DNA of 64,000 nucleotides from Lacticaseibacillus pabuli. GTDB lineage: Bacteria; Bacillota; Bacilli; Lactobacillales; Lactobacillaceae. The DNA lies in assembly GCF_028736235.1 (NCBI RefSeq), contig NZ_CP117884.1, positions 496,001-560,000 of the forward strand, given 5' to 3'. The translations under genes and the position numbers were made by a program. Positions 8,844 to 18,321 of this stretch are shown in pieces. The notes below the pieces were generated by a model that worked only from the letters and a program-made list of their open reading frames with translations, ran no database searches and had not been told where the DNA came from. Each line of letters begins with the position of its first letter. Position 1 is the stretch's first letter.

Positions 8844-10232
8844 ATGAAAATGACACTTGCAGAAATCGCCGGGGTATTGAAGACGAACGTCCCCGCCGGT
8901 AGCGATAGCTATGCCGTGACAGGGGTAAGTTTTGATTCCCGTTCCTTGAAACCAGGGGACCTCTTTATCCCGCTTCAAGGGGCACGTGACGGGCACGACT
9001 TTATCGAAGTTGCCGCCAAGAACGGTGCCGTCGCTAGCTTGTGCGCAAGCGATAAGTTTGACGAGGTTCACGCCGACATTCCGTTGATGGTTGTGGATGA
9101 CCCGCTGACTGCTTTGCAGGATTTGGCCCGCTATTACCTGCTATTGAAGGTGAATCCTAAGGTCGTCGCCATCACCGGGAGCAACGGGAAGACGACAACC
9201 AAGGATATGGTGGCGTCAATTTTGGCCAAGCAGTATCACGTGGTTAAGACGCACGACAACTTTAACAACGAAATTGGCGTACCCATGACGATTCTGAGCA
9301 TGGAGACCAATACCGAAGTGCTGGTTGTTGAAATGGGGATGGATCGCCCAGGTCAGCTCAAGTTCCTGAGCGGCATTGCCGAACCCGATGTGGCCGTCAT
9401 CACGATGATCGGTGAGGCCCACATTGAGTTCTTCAAGACCCGCGACAAGATTGCGGATGCCAAGATGGAAATCACTGACGGGCTGAAGGAAGATGGGTTG
9501 TTTATTTATAACGGGGATGAACCACTGCTCCGCGACCGTGCCAAGAACGTTGACCAGGCGCAGAAGACGTTTGGCCTCGGCCCTGAAAACGACCTGTATG
9601 CCAAGCACATCGTGACCCACCAGACCAATACCGAATTTGACTTGTCTCGCTGGCCAGACCTGCATTTTGATATTCCGGTTATGGGTGAATACAACGTCAC
9701 CAACGCGCTGGCTGCTATCCTGGTAGGCCGTCGTTTCCACATTAAGCCCGAGGACATTCAGGACGCGCTGCAGCACTTTGCTTTGACCAACAATCGGACG
9801 CAGTGGATTCAGGGTGATTCTGGTGAAGAGATTTTGAGCGACGTGTACAACTCCAATCCTACCGCACTGGCTGCCGTTTTGGACGACTTTTCCACCTTCC
9901 CAACCAAGGGCCGGCGCATTGCCGTTCTGGGCGATATGCTGGAGCTGGGGGATGCAAGTGCTAAGCTGCACGCCGGCATCGCGAGTGCGCTTGACCCAGC
10001 ACAGGTTGAAGAGATTTACCTGTATGGGGATGAAATCAAGGCACTCGCAGACGCCTTGGCGGATAAGTATCCTGCTGATAAGCTGCATTACTTCCCATTT
10101 GGTGCCCAACAGGAGCTGACCGTAAAGCTACGCGATGACGTGCGGAGTGATGATCTCGTCTTAATGAAGGGCAGTCATGGCATGCATCTTGAAAATGTCT
10201 TGGCTGCGCTGCAAGAGGCAGACCGCGGTTAG
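8844..10232 (+). CDS. murF: UDP-N-acetylmuramoyl-tripeptide--D-alanyl-D-alanine ligase
   Basis: A 462-residue cytoplasmic Mur ligase adding D-Ala-D-Ala to the UDP-MurNAc-tripeptide, the last cytoplasmic step before lipid I. The N-terminal substrate domain begins MTLAEIAGVL; the ATP-binding P-loop GSNGKTTTKDM is near residue 115; DNFNNEIGVPMT and the central-domain NRT motif (NNRTQW) follow; the C-terminal Mur domain starts near 330 (DVYNSNPTAL). ATG 8844 is preceded by GGAG at 8830 and gives the usual MurF N-terminus; the upstream in-frame extension from 8805 is rejected. murF followed by a cshA helicase is a common lactobacillar order. Confidence 0.96.
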   Translation: MKMTLAEIAGVLKTNVPAGSDSYAVTGVSFDSRSLKPGDLFIPLQGARDGHDFIEVAAKNGAVASLCASDKFDEVHADIPLMVVDDPLTALQDLARYYLLLKVNPKVVAITGSNGKTTTKDMVASILAKQYHVVKTHDNFNNEIGVPMTILSMETNTEVLVVEMGMDRPGQLKFLSGIAEPDVAVITMIGEAHIEFFKTRDKIADAKMEITDGLKEDGLFIYNGDEPLLRDRAKNVDQAQKTFGLGPENDLYAKHIVTHQTNTEFDLSRWPDLHFDIPVMGEYNVTNALAAILVGRRFHIKPEDIQDALQHFALTNNRTQWIQGDSGEEILSDVYNSNPTALAAVLDDFSTFPTKGRRIAVLGDMLELGDASAKLHAGIASALDPAQVEEIYLYGDEIKALADALADKYPADKLHYFPFGAQQELTVKLRDDVRSDDLVLMKGSHGMHLENVLAALQEADRG

Positions 10233-10257
10233 GTGTAACCAGACCTAATATTGAATG

Positions 10258-10299
10258 AAAACAGTTGTGAAAGGTACTCGCCTTTTGCGGCTGTTTTTT
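10258..10299 (+). terminator. Probable terminator after murF
   Basis: Imperfect stem: AAACAG at 10259-10264 pairs with CTGTTT at 10291-10296, AAAGG pairs with CCTTTT inside it, and a run of T closes it. Confidence 0.6.
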
Positions 10300-10471
10300 G
10301 CATTATGTCACAGAAGGTGTTAAACTATTGGGAATGCTTTTTTGCATCGTAATGTGCACTTTTCAAAACAGTTCGTTTTTTGGAAACTGATTACTCCTGT
10401 TTTGTGAGGTGCTTGGAACTTGCTAGGCTATGGTGCTCACTATAGCCGTCACTAATAGGAGGAATATATTT
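10298..10471 (+). promoter_or_regulatory. cshA promoter and 5' leader with a hairpin before the ribosome site
   Basis: Boxes TTGCAT (10298-10303) and TAAACT (10321-10326) are 17 bp apart, giving a leader of about 140 nt. Within it, GGCTATGGTG (10426-10435) can pair with CACTATAGCC (10438-10447), a near-perfect helix ending 9 nt before the AGGAGG at 10457-10462. A long structured leader would fit cold-regulated expression of a DEAD-box helicase; that role is inference. Confidence 0.5.
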
Positions 10472-12073
10472 TTGAAATTTGCCGAATTAGGCCTTGATCA
10501 GGACTTGCTTGCCGCAGTTGAACGGGCCGGCTTCGAAGAAGCTACCCCCATCCAGGCGCAAACAATTCCGCTCGCATTGTCTGGTAAAGATGTTATTGGA
10601 CAAGCGCAGACAGGGACTGGTAAGACGGTTGCTTTTGGCTTGCCGTTGACCCAGAAAGTCGACACTTCTGATCCTAGCGTTCAGTCACTGGTCATTTCAC
10701 CAACCCGTGAACTGGCTGTCCAGACGCAGGAAGAGCTTTACCGTCTTGGTCGCGATAAGCACACCAAGGTTCAGGCTGTCTACGGTGGTGCTGATATCCG
10801 CCGCCAGATCAAAGCTCTGAGCAACCACCCACAGATTGTTGTGGGGACACCAGGTCGTCTGCTTGACCACATCAACCGCCACACCTTGAAGCTGCAAAAC
10901 CTCAAGATGCTCGTGCTGGATGAAGCCGATGAAATGCTCGACATGGGGTTTGTTGAAGACATCGAAAGCATTTTGGCAAGTGCGCCTGACAACCGTCAGA
11001 ACCTGCTCTTCTCTGCAACGATGCCTGCACCAATCATGAAGATTACCAACAAGTTCATGAACAACCCAATCACCGTTAAGATTGAAAGCAAGGAACTGAC
11101 TGCAGATACTATCGAGCAGTACTACGTCCGTGCCAAGGAATTTGAAAAGTTTGACATCATGACCCGTCTCTTCGATGTTCAGGGCCCAGAGCTGGCACTG
11201 ATCTTCGGTCGGACCAAGCGTCGTGTTGACGAACTCACCAAGGGTCTGCAGGCCCGCGGTTACAACGCTGAAGGTATCCATGGGGACTTGTCCCAGCAGA
11301 AGCGGATGCAGGTTTTGCGCCAGTTCAAGAACGGCGAACTGGACTTCCTGGTTGCCACTGACGTTGCGGCGCGTGGTCTCGATATCTCTGGTGTGACCCA
11401 TGTGTACAACTACGATATCCCTCAGGACCCAGACTCCTACGTTCACCGTATTGGTCGTACCGGCCGTGCCGGGAAGTCCGGGATTTCCGTTACGTTCGTT
11501 TCACCAAACGAAATGGACTACTTGCACACCATCGAGGACTTGACCAAGAAGCGGATGCTGCCTCTCAAGCCACCAACGCAAGCTGAAGCCTTCAAGGGCC
11601 AGATGAACACGACCATTGCGAGTGTTAAGGAACAGGCTGCTTCTGGCGACCTCGACCGTTTTGAAGACGAAGCAAGCAAGCTGCTCGAACAGTTTGATGC
11701 TCTGCAGCTGGTGGAAGCTTACCTGAAGGAAGTCGCACCTGATGATGCGTCAACCGTCCCAGTTAAGATAACCCCAGAACGGCCATTGCCTCGTCATGGT
11801 CGCGGCGGCGGTCAGCGTCGTTGGGGTCACGGTAACGGCGGCGGCAATCGCGGCGGTAACAGTCACGGTGGCTACCGTGGCGGCAATCGTCACGAAGGCG
11901 GCAACTACCGCGGTGGCGACCGTCGTGAAGGCGGCAACAAGCGCTACGGTAATGACCGCAAACGCGAAGGCGGGAACAACAGCTTCCGCGATGGTGGTAA
12001 CCGTTACTCCGGCAAGCGCGATGGCGTGAAGCGCGGGTACAATGGTAACCGTAAGAACAACAGCAAAGACTAA
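10472..12073 (+). CDS. cshA: DEAD-box ATP-dependent RNA helicase, CshA type
   Basis: A 533-residue RNA helicase. The Q-motif region ([14 protein letters not shown]) is followed by motif I AQTGTGKT, Ia [10 protein letters not shown], Ib [20 protein letters not shown], then IV-VI including ARGLDISGV and [10 protein letters not shown]. The C-terminal 80-90 residues are a Gly/Arg/Asn-rich basic tail, typical of RNA-binding extensions of cold-shock helicases. It is expected to unwind structured mRNA and work with the RNA degradosome and ribosome assembly. The start is TTG 10472, placed 9 nt after a perfect AGGAGG; the upstream in-frame codons from 10430 belong to the leader hairpin. Single-gene unit with its own terminator. 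Confidence 0.96.
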   Translation: MKFAELGLDQDLLAAVERAGFEEATPIQAQTIPLALSGKDVIGQAQTGTGKTVAFGLPLTQKVDTSDPSVQSLVISPTRELAVQTQEELYRLGRDKHTKVQAVYGGADIRRQIKALSNHPQIVVGTPGRLLDHINRHTLKLQNLKMLVLDEADEMLDMGFVEDIESILASAPDNRQNLLFSATMPAPIMKITNKFMNNPITVKIESKELTADTIEQYYVRAKEFEKFDIMTRLFDVQGPELALIFGRTKRRVDELTKGLQARGYNAEGIHGDLSQQKRMQVLRQFKNGELDFLVATDVAARGLDISGVTHVYNYDIPQDPDSYVHRIGRTGRAGKSGISVTFVSPNEMDYLHTIEDLTKKRMLPLKPPTQAEAFKGQMNTTIASVKEQAASGDLDRFEDEASKLLEQFDALQLVEAYLKEVAPDDASTVPVKITPERPLPRHGRGGGQRRWGHGNGGGNRGGNSHGGYRGGNRHEGGNYRGGDRREGGNKRYGNDRKREGGNNSFRDGGNRYSGKRDGVKRGYNGNRKNNSKD

Positions 12074-12088
12074 CGTTTAAACCAAAAA

Positions 12089-12118
12089 AGAACGCCGCAT
12101 CGCTGCGGCGTTTTTTTT
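12089..12118 (+). terminator. Terminator of cshA
   Basis: Stem AACGCCGCA/TGCGGCGTT (12091-12099 with 12104-12112), 4-nt loop, eight T residues. Confidence 0.9.
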
Positions 12119-12166
12119 GCATAGAAAAAACGGTGCCGATTGTCTCGACACCGTCATGCGTAAGTC

Positions 12167-12496
12167 TTAGTAAGTTTGGCTAGGGTTAAATGCTGCAACC
12201 ATCAGCGCGAGTGCGACAATGTAAATCAGGACACCGATAACGGCCAGAATGATTTGCCAGATTCCCGCGCGGTTCCAGGTTTCCTGAACCTTGAGGAAGG
12301 TCTTGACGTCTTCGTAGTCGCCATTCTTCCAGGCCCACTCGTTGCCCTTAGCGCCGACAACGAAGATCCAAACGATGTTGAAAATTGGAATTAATGTTAG
12401 CAGTGGCAGGTAAGTCTTGTTACCCAAACCCCATGTGATGTTGAACATGAAGGCACCCCAGTTCCAGTGCTTGACTTCGTATGGTACTTCTTTCAT
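12167..12496 (-). CDS. Small two-TM membrane protein with WNWGAF motif
   Basis: A 109-residue protein starting MKEVPYEVKHWNWGAFMFN. Two hydrophobic segments lie at about 27-48 and 80-102, flanking a charged loop (GNEWAWKNGDYEDVKTF). Function unknown; relatives are sometimes mislabelled ribonuclease G in databases, which nothing here supports. The ATG is preceded by GGAGGAAAC. It is convergent with cshA. Confidence 0.75.
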   Translation of the reverse strand: MKEVPYEVKHWNWGAFMFNITWGLGNKTYLPLLTLIPIFNIVWIFVVGAKGNEWAWKNGDYEDVKTFLKVQETWNRAGIWQIILAVIGVLIYIVALALMVAAFNPSQTY

Positions 12497-12823
12497 GATG
12501 TTTCCTCCAAATAGGTAAATTATAATAACAGATTAACAATACAGGAATACCGCTAAGACCGCAAGTAACAAGCAAATAAATATGTTTTGTGGGGGCAGAC
12601 GTTATGCGCGTTGCTGGTGCCATGCTCAAATACTGTATTGGTGCGAACGTACCGGCGATATTTGAGATTCGGTAACGTTCGGTATTAAGAAAAAAGGCGC
12701 TTTTACGCTACAATTCCCGAAATATGTGGAAAAAGGGTCAAATTAGCTGTTCTAAATTCCGTATGATTATGTATAATTAGATGGTATAATCCGCGTTTAA
12801 AGAAATTCAAGGAGATAATTAAA
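12497..12823. other. Intergenic control region between the small membrane protein and purR
   Basis: About 330 bp without a gene. It holds PurBox-like sites (12639-12686) and AT-rich promoter sequence; two TATAAT-like boxes at 12772-12777 and 12785-12790 lie shortly before purR, with no good -35 for either. Confidence 0.6.
12639..12686. promoter_or_regulatory. PurBox-like operator pair upstream of purR
   Basis: Inverted CCGAAC-type cores: CGAAC at 12644-12648 and GTTCGG at 12677-12682. The latter, read on the minus strand, gives AATACCGAACGTT, close to the Bacillus PurR box AWWWCCGAACWWT. An extra ATTCGG at 12667-12672 lies 10 bp, one helical turn, before the GTTCGG. Spacing is wider than in B. 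subtilis. Autoregulation of purR is inferred. Confidence 0.5.
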
Positions 12824-13672
12824 ATGAAAACTCGTCGTAGCGACCGTCTTATCGACATGACACGCTACCTGCTCGAACGGCCACACACTTTAGTGCCACT
12901 GACCTTCTTCTCGCAGCGTTATGAATCTGCAAAATCATCAATTAGTGAGGACCTGGCAATCATTCGGCGCACTTTTGCGCAGCGCCACACCGGGATTTTG
13001 GAAACCGTCCCCGGTGCTGCGGGTGGGGTACGCTATGTCCCAATCATTGCGGCGACTGAGGCCCAGACCTTCATTAGCCAAATTGCGGAACGTCTGTCTG
13101 ATTCTGAGCGGTTGCTACCCGGGGGTTATGTTTACCTGACTGACTTACTCGGTACACCCGAAGTGTTGCGCCAGATTGGCCGTCTGATTGCCACACAGTA
13201 CATTGATTCCTCTGTGGATGCGGTCATGACGGTTGCGACGAAGGGGATTCCGATTGCCCAGAGCGTCAGCCAATACCTCAACGTACCATTTGTCATTGTG
13301 CGCCGTGACTCAAAAATTACTGAAGGGTCCACCGTTTCCGTGAACTACGTGTCGGGTTCATCCGACCGTGTGCAGAAGATGGAGCTGAGCAAACGGAGCT
13401 TGAAGCCTGGTTCTGGCGTCCTGATTGTTGATGACTTCATGAAGGGCGGCGGTACCGTCGGCGGGATGAAGAGCCTGATCGAGGAGTTTGATGCCAAGCT
13501 GCTCGGGGTGTCCGTGTTCGCTGAAGGAGACTTTAACGGTGATCGCCTCATCGATGATTACACTTCCTTACTGCGGATCAACCAGGTCGACAGTAAGACG
13601 AAGACCATTACGGCAGAAGCGGGTAATTACTTGCAGCGTAATGCAGAATTACTGACAGGTTTGGACAAGTAA
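12824..13672 (+). CDS. purR: Pur operon repressor PurR
   Basis: A 282-residue regulator of purine synthesis genes in Gram-positive bacteria. The N-terminal winged helix occupies about 1-75 (RRSDRLIDMTRYLLERPHTL; KSSISEDLAIIRRTF). The rest is a phosphoribosyltransferase-like effector domain with the PRPP loop VLIVDDFMKGGGTVGG near residue 202, binding PRPP as signal and lacking enzymatic function (family knowledge). AAGGAG precedes ATG. PurBox-like sites lie upstream. The neighbouring prs makes PRPP, the effector of PurR. Confidence 0.96.
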   Translation: MKTRRSDRLIDMTRYLLERPHTLVPLTFFSQRYESAKSSISEDLAIIRRTFAQRHTGILETVPGAAGGVRYVPIIAATEAQTFISQIAERLSDSERLLPGGYVYLTDLLGTPEVLRQIGRLIATQYIDSSVDAVMTVATKGIPIAQSVSQYLNVPFVIVRRDSKITEGSTVSVNYVSGSSDRVQKMELSKRSLKPGSGVLIVDDFMKGGGTVGGMKSLIEEFDAKLLGVSVFAEGDFNGDRLIDDYTSLLRINQVDSKTKTITAEAGNYLQRNAELLTGLDK

Positions 13673-13691
13673 ACAATTGAACTAAAGTGGG

Positions 13692-13719
13692 GCTCGCGTG
13701 GCATACGCGGGCTTTTTTT
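13692..13719 (+). terminator. Terminator of purR
   Basis: 8-bp stem GCTCGCGT/ACGCGGGC (one G-T pair), 5-nt loop, seven T residues. Confidence 0.88.
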
Positions 13720-13829
13720 GACAGAATACAACCCGTAGTTATTTTACCCCTTGGATATGTGCGGCTTGGGCTCTATAATTGGACTATAGTGCTTTACCGA
13801 ATCTTTACATATTACTGGAGGATTTTGAA

Positions 13830-14585
13830 ATGGCCAAGGAAGACAGCACTGCAGAATACATCCGCCGCATTCGGCAGCAAATCGCTGGCGTTAGCCATGG
13901 CGAGGGCATGCGCCAACTTGAGGTGGAACGCAACAACGTGACGGATCGGTTCAGCGCCCGTGCTCTGGATGAGCTGATTCATGAAGAGAAGACGTCGTTT
14001 CGGAAACGCATTTTGATTCGTCTCGGAGGTTGGGCCGTTGTGCTCGCCGCGATTTTCTTTGTCCTCATCTACTTTGGGGGCTCAGGTGGCTCGAGCAAAC
14101 CAACCGCCAAGCCGGCCAAGACGTCACGGTCATCCGTCTCGACCGTGCTGACGGATAATAAACCGAAGAAGAAGTCGAAGAGCAAGACGAAGAAGCCAGC
14201 CAAGAAGGTCAAAAAGGCCACCAGCTTGAGCAGCAGCGCTTCTTCAAGTACCAGCAGTGTTGCCGCTTCGAGTTCTTCAAAGCAACAGCCCGTTGCGTCC
14301 AGCAGCTCACGCGCAGTTGCCTCTTCTAAGGCGCCGGTTGCTTCCAGTCGTCCTGCGGCGCAGACCCGCCAGCCGGCTGCTAGTTCACGGCGCGTTGTGA
14401 CCCAGGCCCCTGTCCGTCGTGCACCTGCGCGGCCGGTTCAGCCTAGCACGTACACTGTTAAAAAGGGTGATAACCTGTACCGGATTGCAGTCAACCATGG
14501 CACGACGCTGAAACAGCTTCAGGCCATCAATGGCATGGGTAACAGCCACGCCATCATGCCTGGTCAGACCATTCGCCTACGTTAA
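13830..14585 (+). CDS. Membrane-anchored LysM-domain protein
   Basis: A 251-residue protein with a cytoplasmic N-terminus of about 65 residues, one membrane span (about 67-88, WAVVLAAIFFVLIYFGG), then a long low-complexity extracellular linker rich in Lys, Ser, Ala and Pro, and a C-terminal LysM domain at about 208-251 (YTVKKGDNLYRIAVNHG ... MPGQTIRLR) that should bind peptidoglycan GlcNAc. No catalytic domain is visible; it may be a wall-associated scaffold or division factor. ATG 13830 follows TGGAGG; the frame open from 13779 is upstream sequence. It sits between purR and glmU with terminators on both sides. Confidence 0.9.
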   Translation: MAKEDSTAEYIRRIRQQIAGVSHGEGMRQLEVERNNVTDRFSARALDELIHEEKTSFRKRILIRLGGWAVVLAAIFFVLIYFGGSGGSSKPTAKPAKTSRSSVSTVLTDNKPKKKSKSKTKKPAKKVKKATSLSSSASSSTSSVAASSSSKQQPVASSSSRAVASSKAPVASSRPAAQTRQPAASSRRVVTQAPVRRAPARPVQPSTYTVKKGDNLYRIAVNHGTTLKQLQAINGMGNSHAIMPGQTIRLR

Positions 14586-14598
14586 TTAAGAATAAGCG

Positions 14599-14628
14599 CA
14601 CCCGCACTGAATTCAGTGCGGGTGTTTT
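14599..14628 (+). terminator. Terminator of the LysM gene
   Basis: Perfect 26-bp palindrome (14599-14624) followed by TTTT; the stem is at least 11 bp around a GAATTC centre. Confidence 0.85.
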
Positions 14629-14686
14629 CGTCTATACCAATCCGCACAATTTTGTCTAAAGACGACGTGCAATTCCGCTCTGACCG

Positions 14687-14715
14687 TTGTTTAGACCGTC
14701 CGTCTAGGCTATGAT
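14687..14715 (+). promoter_or_regulatory. glmU promoter
   Basis: TTGTTT (14687-14692), 17-bp spacer, TATGAT (14710-14715). A 7-bp inverted repeat GTCTAAA (14653-14659)/TTTAGAC (14690-14696) has one arm over the -35, which could be an operator. Confidence 0.6.
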
Positions 14716-14752
14716 ATAAGCATATTGACAAGTTTACGATAGGAGTTTGGTC

Positions 14753-16147
14753 ATGACAGAAAATAAGTACACCATTATCTTGGCTGCGGGTAAAGGTACT
14801 CGCATGAAGAGCAAGTTATACAAGGTTCTGCATCAGGTCGCCGGCAAAGCAATGGTCGATCACGTGTTGACGCAGGTCGAGCAGACAAAGCCTGACGAAA
14901 TCGTTACCATCGTGGGTCACGGCGCTGAAGCTGTCGAATCCGCAATTGGCGACCGCAGCGAGTTCGTTGTCCAGGAGCAGCAACTCGGTACGGGTCACGC
15001 GGTGTTGCAGGCAGAAAAGCTGCTGGGCGACAAGGATGGCATGACGATGATCGCCAGCGGGGACACACCTCTGCTGACGGCACAGACTTTTGAAAAGCTC
15101 TTCGCTTACCATCAGGACAAGGGCGCAACGGCAACTATCCTGACGGCGACGGCGCCAGACCCAACCGGCTACGGCCGCATTGTCCGAGGCGACTTGGGTA
15201 CCGTGCAGAAGATTGTGGAACAAAAGGACACGACGCCTGAAGAAGCCAAAATTGACGAAATCAACACTGGCGTTTACTGCTTCGACAACAAGTCCCTGTT
15301 CTCCGCCTTGCATGAAGTGACCAACAACAACGCGCAGGGTGAGTATTATTTGACCGATGTCATCGAGATCCTGAAGGCACGTGGCGATGTTATCGCGGCA
15401 TACAAGATGAAGGACTTCGCTGAGAGCCAAGGCGTGAACGATCGCGTCGCATTGGCCTCCGCAACGAAGGTCATGCGTCAGCGGATCAACGAACAGCACA
15501 TGCGCGATGGGGTGACAATCATTGACCCTGAGAACACCTACATCGATGTCGACGTCAAGATTGGTAATGACACGATTATTGAACCTGGCGTCCAGCTGCA
15601 AGGCAAGACGGTCATTGGTAGCGACTGTGTCATCGGGGCAAACTCCCGGATTGTTGACTCCACGCTCGAGGATGGTGTCCACACGCTCAGCTCCACCATT
15701 GAAGAGAGCGTTATGCACACGGGCAGTAACATTGGCCCTAACAGCCACCTGCGGCCACAGAGCGACATCGGTGCCGGCGTCCACTTGGGTAACTTTGTGG
15801 AGGTCAAGAAGGCCACAATCGGTGCCAACACGAAGGTCGGTCATCTGACCTACGTTGGGGATGCCACACTGGGTAAGAACATCAACGTCGGTTGCGGGGT
15901 TGTCTTCGTGAACTACGATGGGGTGAAGAAGTGGCATACGAATGTTGGGGACAACTCCTTTATTGGGAGCAATGCCAACATCATCGCGCCAGTTGAAATC
16001 TCTGATCACAGCTTTATTGCGGCTGGGTCAACGATTACCGACGACGTGCCATTCCACGCCATGGGGATTGCACGTGCCCGTCAGACGAACAAGGCTGATT
16101 TCTGGGACCGGACCGCATTGGCCGATTCCGACGAATGGAATGACTAA
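14753..16147 (+). CDS. glmU: Bifunctional GlmU: glucosamine-1-P acetyltransferase / GlcNAc-1-P uridyltransferase
   Basis: A 464-residue cytoplasmic enzyme making UDP-GlcNAc for peptidoglycan and wall polymers. The N-terminal nucleotidyltransferase has [11 protein letters not shown] and GTGHAV; the C-terminal half (about 250 on) is a left-handed beta-helix of hexapeptide repeats ending in the acetyltransferase part ([35 protein letters not shown]). ATG 14753 sits 7 nt after AGGAG; the TTG at 14747 is too close to it. Length is normal. The purR-glmU-prs neighbourhood is typical of lactobacilli. Confidence 0.97.
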   Translation: MTENKYTIILAAGKGTRMKSKLYKVLHQVAGKAMVDHVLTQVEQTKPDEIVTIVGHGAEAVESAIGDRSEFVVQEQQLGTGHAVLQAEKLLGDKDGMTMIASGDTPLLTAQTFEKLFAYHQDKGATATILTATAPDPTGYGRIVRGDLGTVQKIVEQKDTTPEEAKIDEINTGVYCFDNKSLFSALHEVTNNNAQGEYYLTDVIEILKARGDVIAAYKMKDFAESQGVNDRVALASATKVMRQRINEQHMRDGVTIIDPENTYIDVDVKIGNDTIIEPGVQLQGKTVIGSDCVIGANSRIVDSTLEDGVHTLSSTIEESVMHTGSNIGPNSHLRPQSDIGAGVHLGNFVEVKKATIGANTKVGHLTYVGDATLGKNINVGCGVVFVNYDGVKKWHTNVGDNSFIGSNANIIAPVEISDHSFIAAGSTITDDVPFHAMGIARARQTNKADFWDRTALADSDEWND

Positions 16148-16189
16148 AAATAATGATTTCGTCAGTATAATGAAAACACGACGAACATG

Positions 16190-16227
16190 GTAAAGGAGCG
16201 ACTAGCCGCGGCTGGTCGCTCCTTTAC
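16190..16227. terminator. 38-bp near-perfect palindrome after glmU
   Basis: Arms 16190-16208 and 16209-16227 are complementary with one G-T pair, and the centre AGCCGCGGCT is itself a palindrome. It is followed by TTTACTT rather than a clean U tract. Probably the glmU terminator. Confidence 0.65.
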
Positions 16228-16340
16228 TTATCTTTGGACCCAATGACCGGTCGTTCCTTTCAGAACATTTTCAAAAGTACAGGCACCGTGGTACCAACAT
16301 TTTGGAACGATTTTTCACCGAATCCACATCTGCATGTCAC

Positions 16341-16368
16341 TTGCATTTTCATCATATTCAGTTACACT
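16341..16368 (+). promoter_or_regulatory. prs promoter
   Basis: TTGCAT (16341-16346), 16-bp spacer, TACACT (16363-16368), about 43 bp before the prs start. Confidence 0.65.
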
Positions 16369-16410
16369 TTAATACGGAAATGAAAATAGTATTCAAATAT
16401 GGAGGCCATT

Positions 16411-17394
16411 ATGTCTGCGCATTACGCCGACCCGAAACTCAAGATTTTTGCCCTCAACTCTAACAAGCCGCTTGCTGAAAAGATTGCTGCCGAAGTTGGT
16501 GTTGAGCTAGGTAAGTCATCTGTCCGTCGCTTCTCCGATGGTGAGATTCAGATTAACATCGAAGAGAGTATTCGTGGGGACGATATCTACTTGATTCAGT
16601 CCACCTCAGCACCCGTTAACGATAATCTGATGGAATTACTCATCATGATTGATGCGCTCAAACGGGCTTCTGCACACACGATTAACGTTGTTATTCCGTA
16701 CTATGGCTACGCACGACAGGATCGTAAGGCTCGCAGTCGCGAACCCATTACGGCCAAGCTCGTTGCAAACATGCTCGAACGCGCCGGTGCTGACCGTGCT
16801 TTGGTTCTTGACCTGCACGCAGCCCAGATTCAAGGCTTCTTCGATATTCCAGTGGACCACCTAATGGGTGCCCCGCTGCTGGCTGACTACTTCTTGAGCA
16901 ACCACTTTGTCGCTGACGACACGGTTGTCGTATCCCCTGACCATGGTGGTGTGACCCGTGCCCGTAAGCTGGCAGAGTTCCTCAAGTCACCAATTGCCAT
17001 TATTGACAAACGCCGTCCTCGTCCTAACGTTGCCGAAGTAATGAACATCGTCGGTAATGTTGATGGCAAGGATTGCATCATCATCGATGACATGATTGAT
17101 ACTGCTGGGACCATCACCTTGGCCGCCGCAGCGCTTAAGAATGCTGGTGCCAAGTCCGTCCTCGTTGCGGCAACGCACGCGGTCTTCTCTGGCCCAGCTG
17201 TTGAACGTTTGCAGAACTCTGTGATTGAGCAGGTCGTTGTGACCGACTCCATCCAGCAGCCTGCAGGCCAGAAGTTGGACAAGCTCGTGACGGTTTCGGT
17301 CGGCCCACTCATTGGCCGTGCCATCAAGCACATTCACGAAAACCGGCCAGTTTCACCACTGTTTGAAAATCGTTTCCGTAAAGACGCTGAATAA
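16411..17394 (+). CDS. prs: Ribose-phosphate pyrophosphokinase (PRPP synthetase)
   Basis: A 327-residue enzyme making PRPP from ribose-5-phosphate and ATP for nucleotides, His and Trp. Visible signatures: [39 protein letters not shown] (flexible catalytic loop and ATP contacts), [17 protein letters not shown], and the PRPP loop [15 protein letters not shown] near residue 230. ATG 16411 is used because the preceding ATGGAGGCC is its ribosome site. PRPP is the ligand sensed by the PurR encoded 3.5 kb upstream. Confidence 0.97.
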   Translation: MSAHYADPKLKIFALNSNKPLAEKIAAEVGVELGKSSVRRFSDGEIQINIEESIRGDDIYLIQSTSAPVNDNLMELLIMIDALKRASAHTINVVIPYYGYARQDRKARSREPITAKLVANMLERAGADRALVLDLHAAQIQGFFDIPVDHLMGAPLLADYFLSNHFVADDTVVVSPDHGGVTRARKLAEFLKSPIAIIDKRRPRPNVAEVMNIVGNVDGKDCIIIDDMIDTAGTITLAAAALKNAGAKSVLVAATHAVFSGPAVERLQNSVIEQVVVTDSIQQPAGQKLDKLVTVSVGPLIGRAIKHIHENRPVSPLFENRFRKDAE

Positions 17395-17403
17395 GTATAA
17401 AAC

Positions 17404-17443
17404 AGGCGCCACATCAAGCAATCCGCTTGGTGTGGCGCCTTTA
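17404..17443. terminator. Bidirectional terminator between prs and the aldo/keto reductase
   Basis: 16-bp stem (17404-17419 with 17425-17440, one G-T pair), 5-nt loop, T residues after it. It lies between convergent genes. Confidence 0.85.
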
Positions 17444-17450
17444 GTTTGCC

Positions 17451-18281
17451 CTAGAATTCCTCGTACGTCGCAGGATTTTGCCCCTTCGTGCGACCATCTG
17501 GCTTGGTTAGGTCGTCAATGCGTTGCATCTCATCATCCGACAGCTCGAAGTCGAACACGTCGAGATTTGCTGCCTGCCGACTAGCATGGGCCGACTTTGG
17601 TAGTGGCAGGGTCCCGTGCTGAATGTCCCAGCGCAGAATGACCTGGCCGACACCCTTGCTGTGGGCGTCCGCAATCGTCTTGAGCACGGGGTCGTTCAAG
17701 ACAGCACTGGCGCGCCCCAGTGGACTCCAGTCTTGGGTGAGGACGCCACGCTTCTCGTCGGCAGCCCGCTGCGTGGCCTGGTTGAAGTAGGGGTGCAGTT
17801 CAATTTGGTTGATGACCGGCATCACGCCCGTCTCTTTTTGCAGACGGTCGAGATACTCGGGCAGAAAATTGCAGACCCCAATCGACCGGATGAGGCCAAA
17901 TTTCTGCGCGTCAATCAGTGCCCGCCAGGCCTCAACGTATTCGTCCTTCTTCGGGTTTGGCCAGTGCAACAGGTAGGTGTCGAAGTAGTCGAGACCACTG
18001 CGGTGCAGGCTTTCCTCCAAGGCATCAAGGGCGTCCTGGTAGTGGTAGTAACGCCCCGGCAACTTTGACTGGACGAGTAGCTGCGAGCGGGGAACAGATG
18101 CACGGCGGATGGCTGCGCCAACTGTCCCTTCGTTTTCGTAGTTATAGGCCGTGTCGATTAGGGTATACCCTTGATCGATGGCGCTCGTGATGGCCTTGAC
18201 CCCAGCGCTCCCCTTGAGTCTGAAAGTCCCAAACCCCAGCTTGGGTAATTGTAGTCCGTCAGTTAATTGGTAATATTCCAT
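17451..18281 (-). CDS. Aldo/keto reductase
   Basis: A 276-residue NADPH-dependent reductase of the AKR fold. Catalytic tetrad candidates: Asp and Tyr in DTAYNYENEG (about 43-52), Lys in LVQSKLPG (about 73) and His in LLHWPNP (about 105). NFLPEYLDRL and QIELHPYF are also family motifs. Substrate cannot be told. GGAGGT precedes ATG. It is the last gene of a three-gene minus-strand operon with the RpiA-like and Gfo/Idh proteins (40-bp gap), suggesting redox conversion of the same sugar or polyol. Confidence 0.92.
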   Translation of the reverse strand: MEYYQLTDGLQLPKLGFGTFRLKGSAGVKAITSAIDQGYTLIDTAYNYENEGTVGAAIRRASVPRSQLLVQSKLPGRYYHYQDALDALEESLHRSGLDYFDTYLLHWPNPKKDEYVEAWRALIDAQKFGLIRSIGVCNFLPEYLDRLQKETGVMPVINQIELHPYFNQATQRAADEKRGVLTQDWSPLGRASAVLNDPVLKTIADAHSKGVGQVILRWDIQHGTLPLPKSAHASRQAANLDVFDFELSDDEMQRIDDLTKPDGRTKGQNPATYEEF

Positions 18282-18321
18282 TAATGCGATACCTCCATTG
18301 ATTTTGCTATGGGGTATATTC

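Noticed and set aside
9216..10109. 297-codon frame antisense to murF.
   Set aside because: It lies wholly inside a well-supported gene, has no ribosome site and no recognisable protein features.
14816..16009. 397-codon frame antisense to glmU.
   Set aside because: Shadow of the hexapeptide-repeat coding sequence; glmU is certain.
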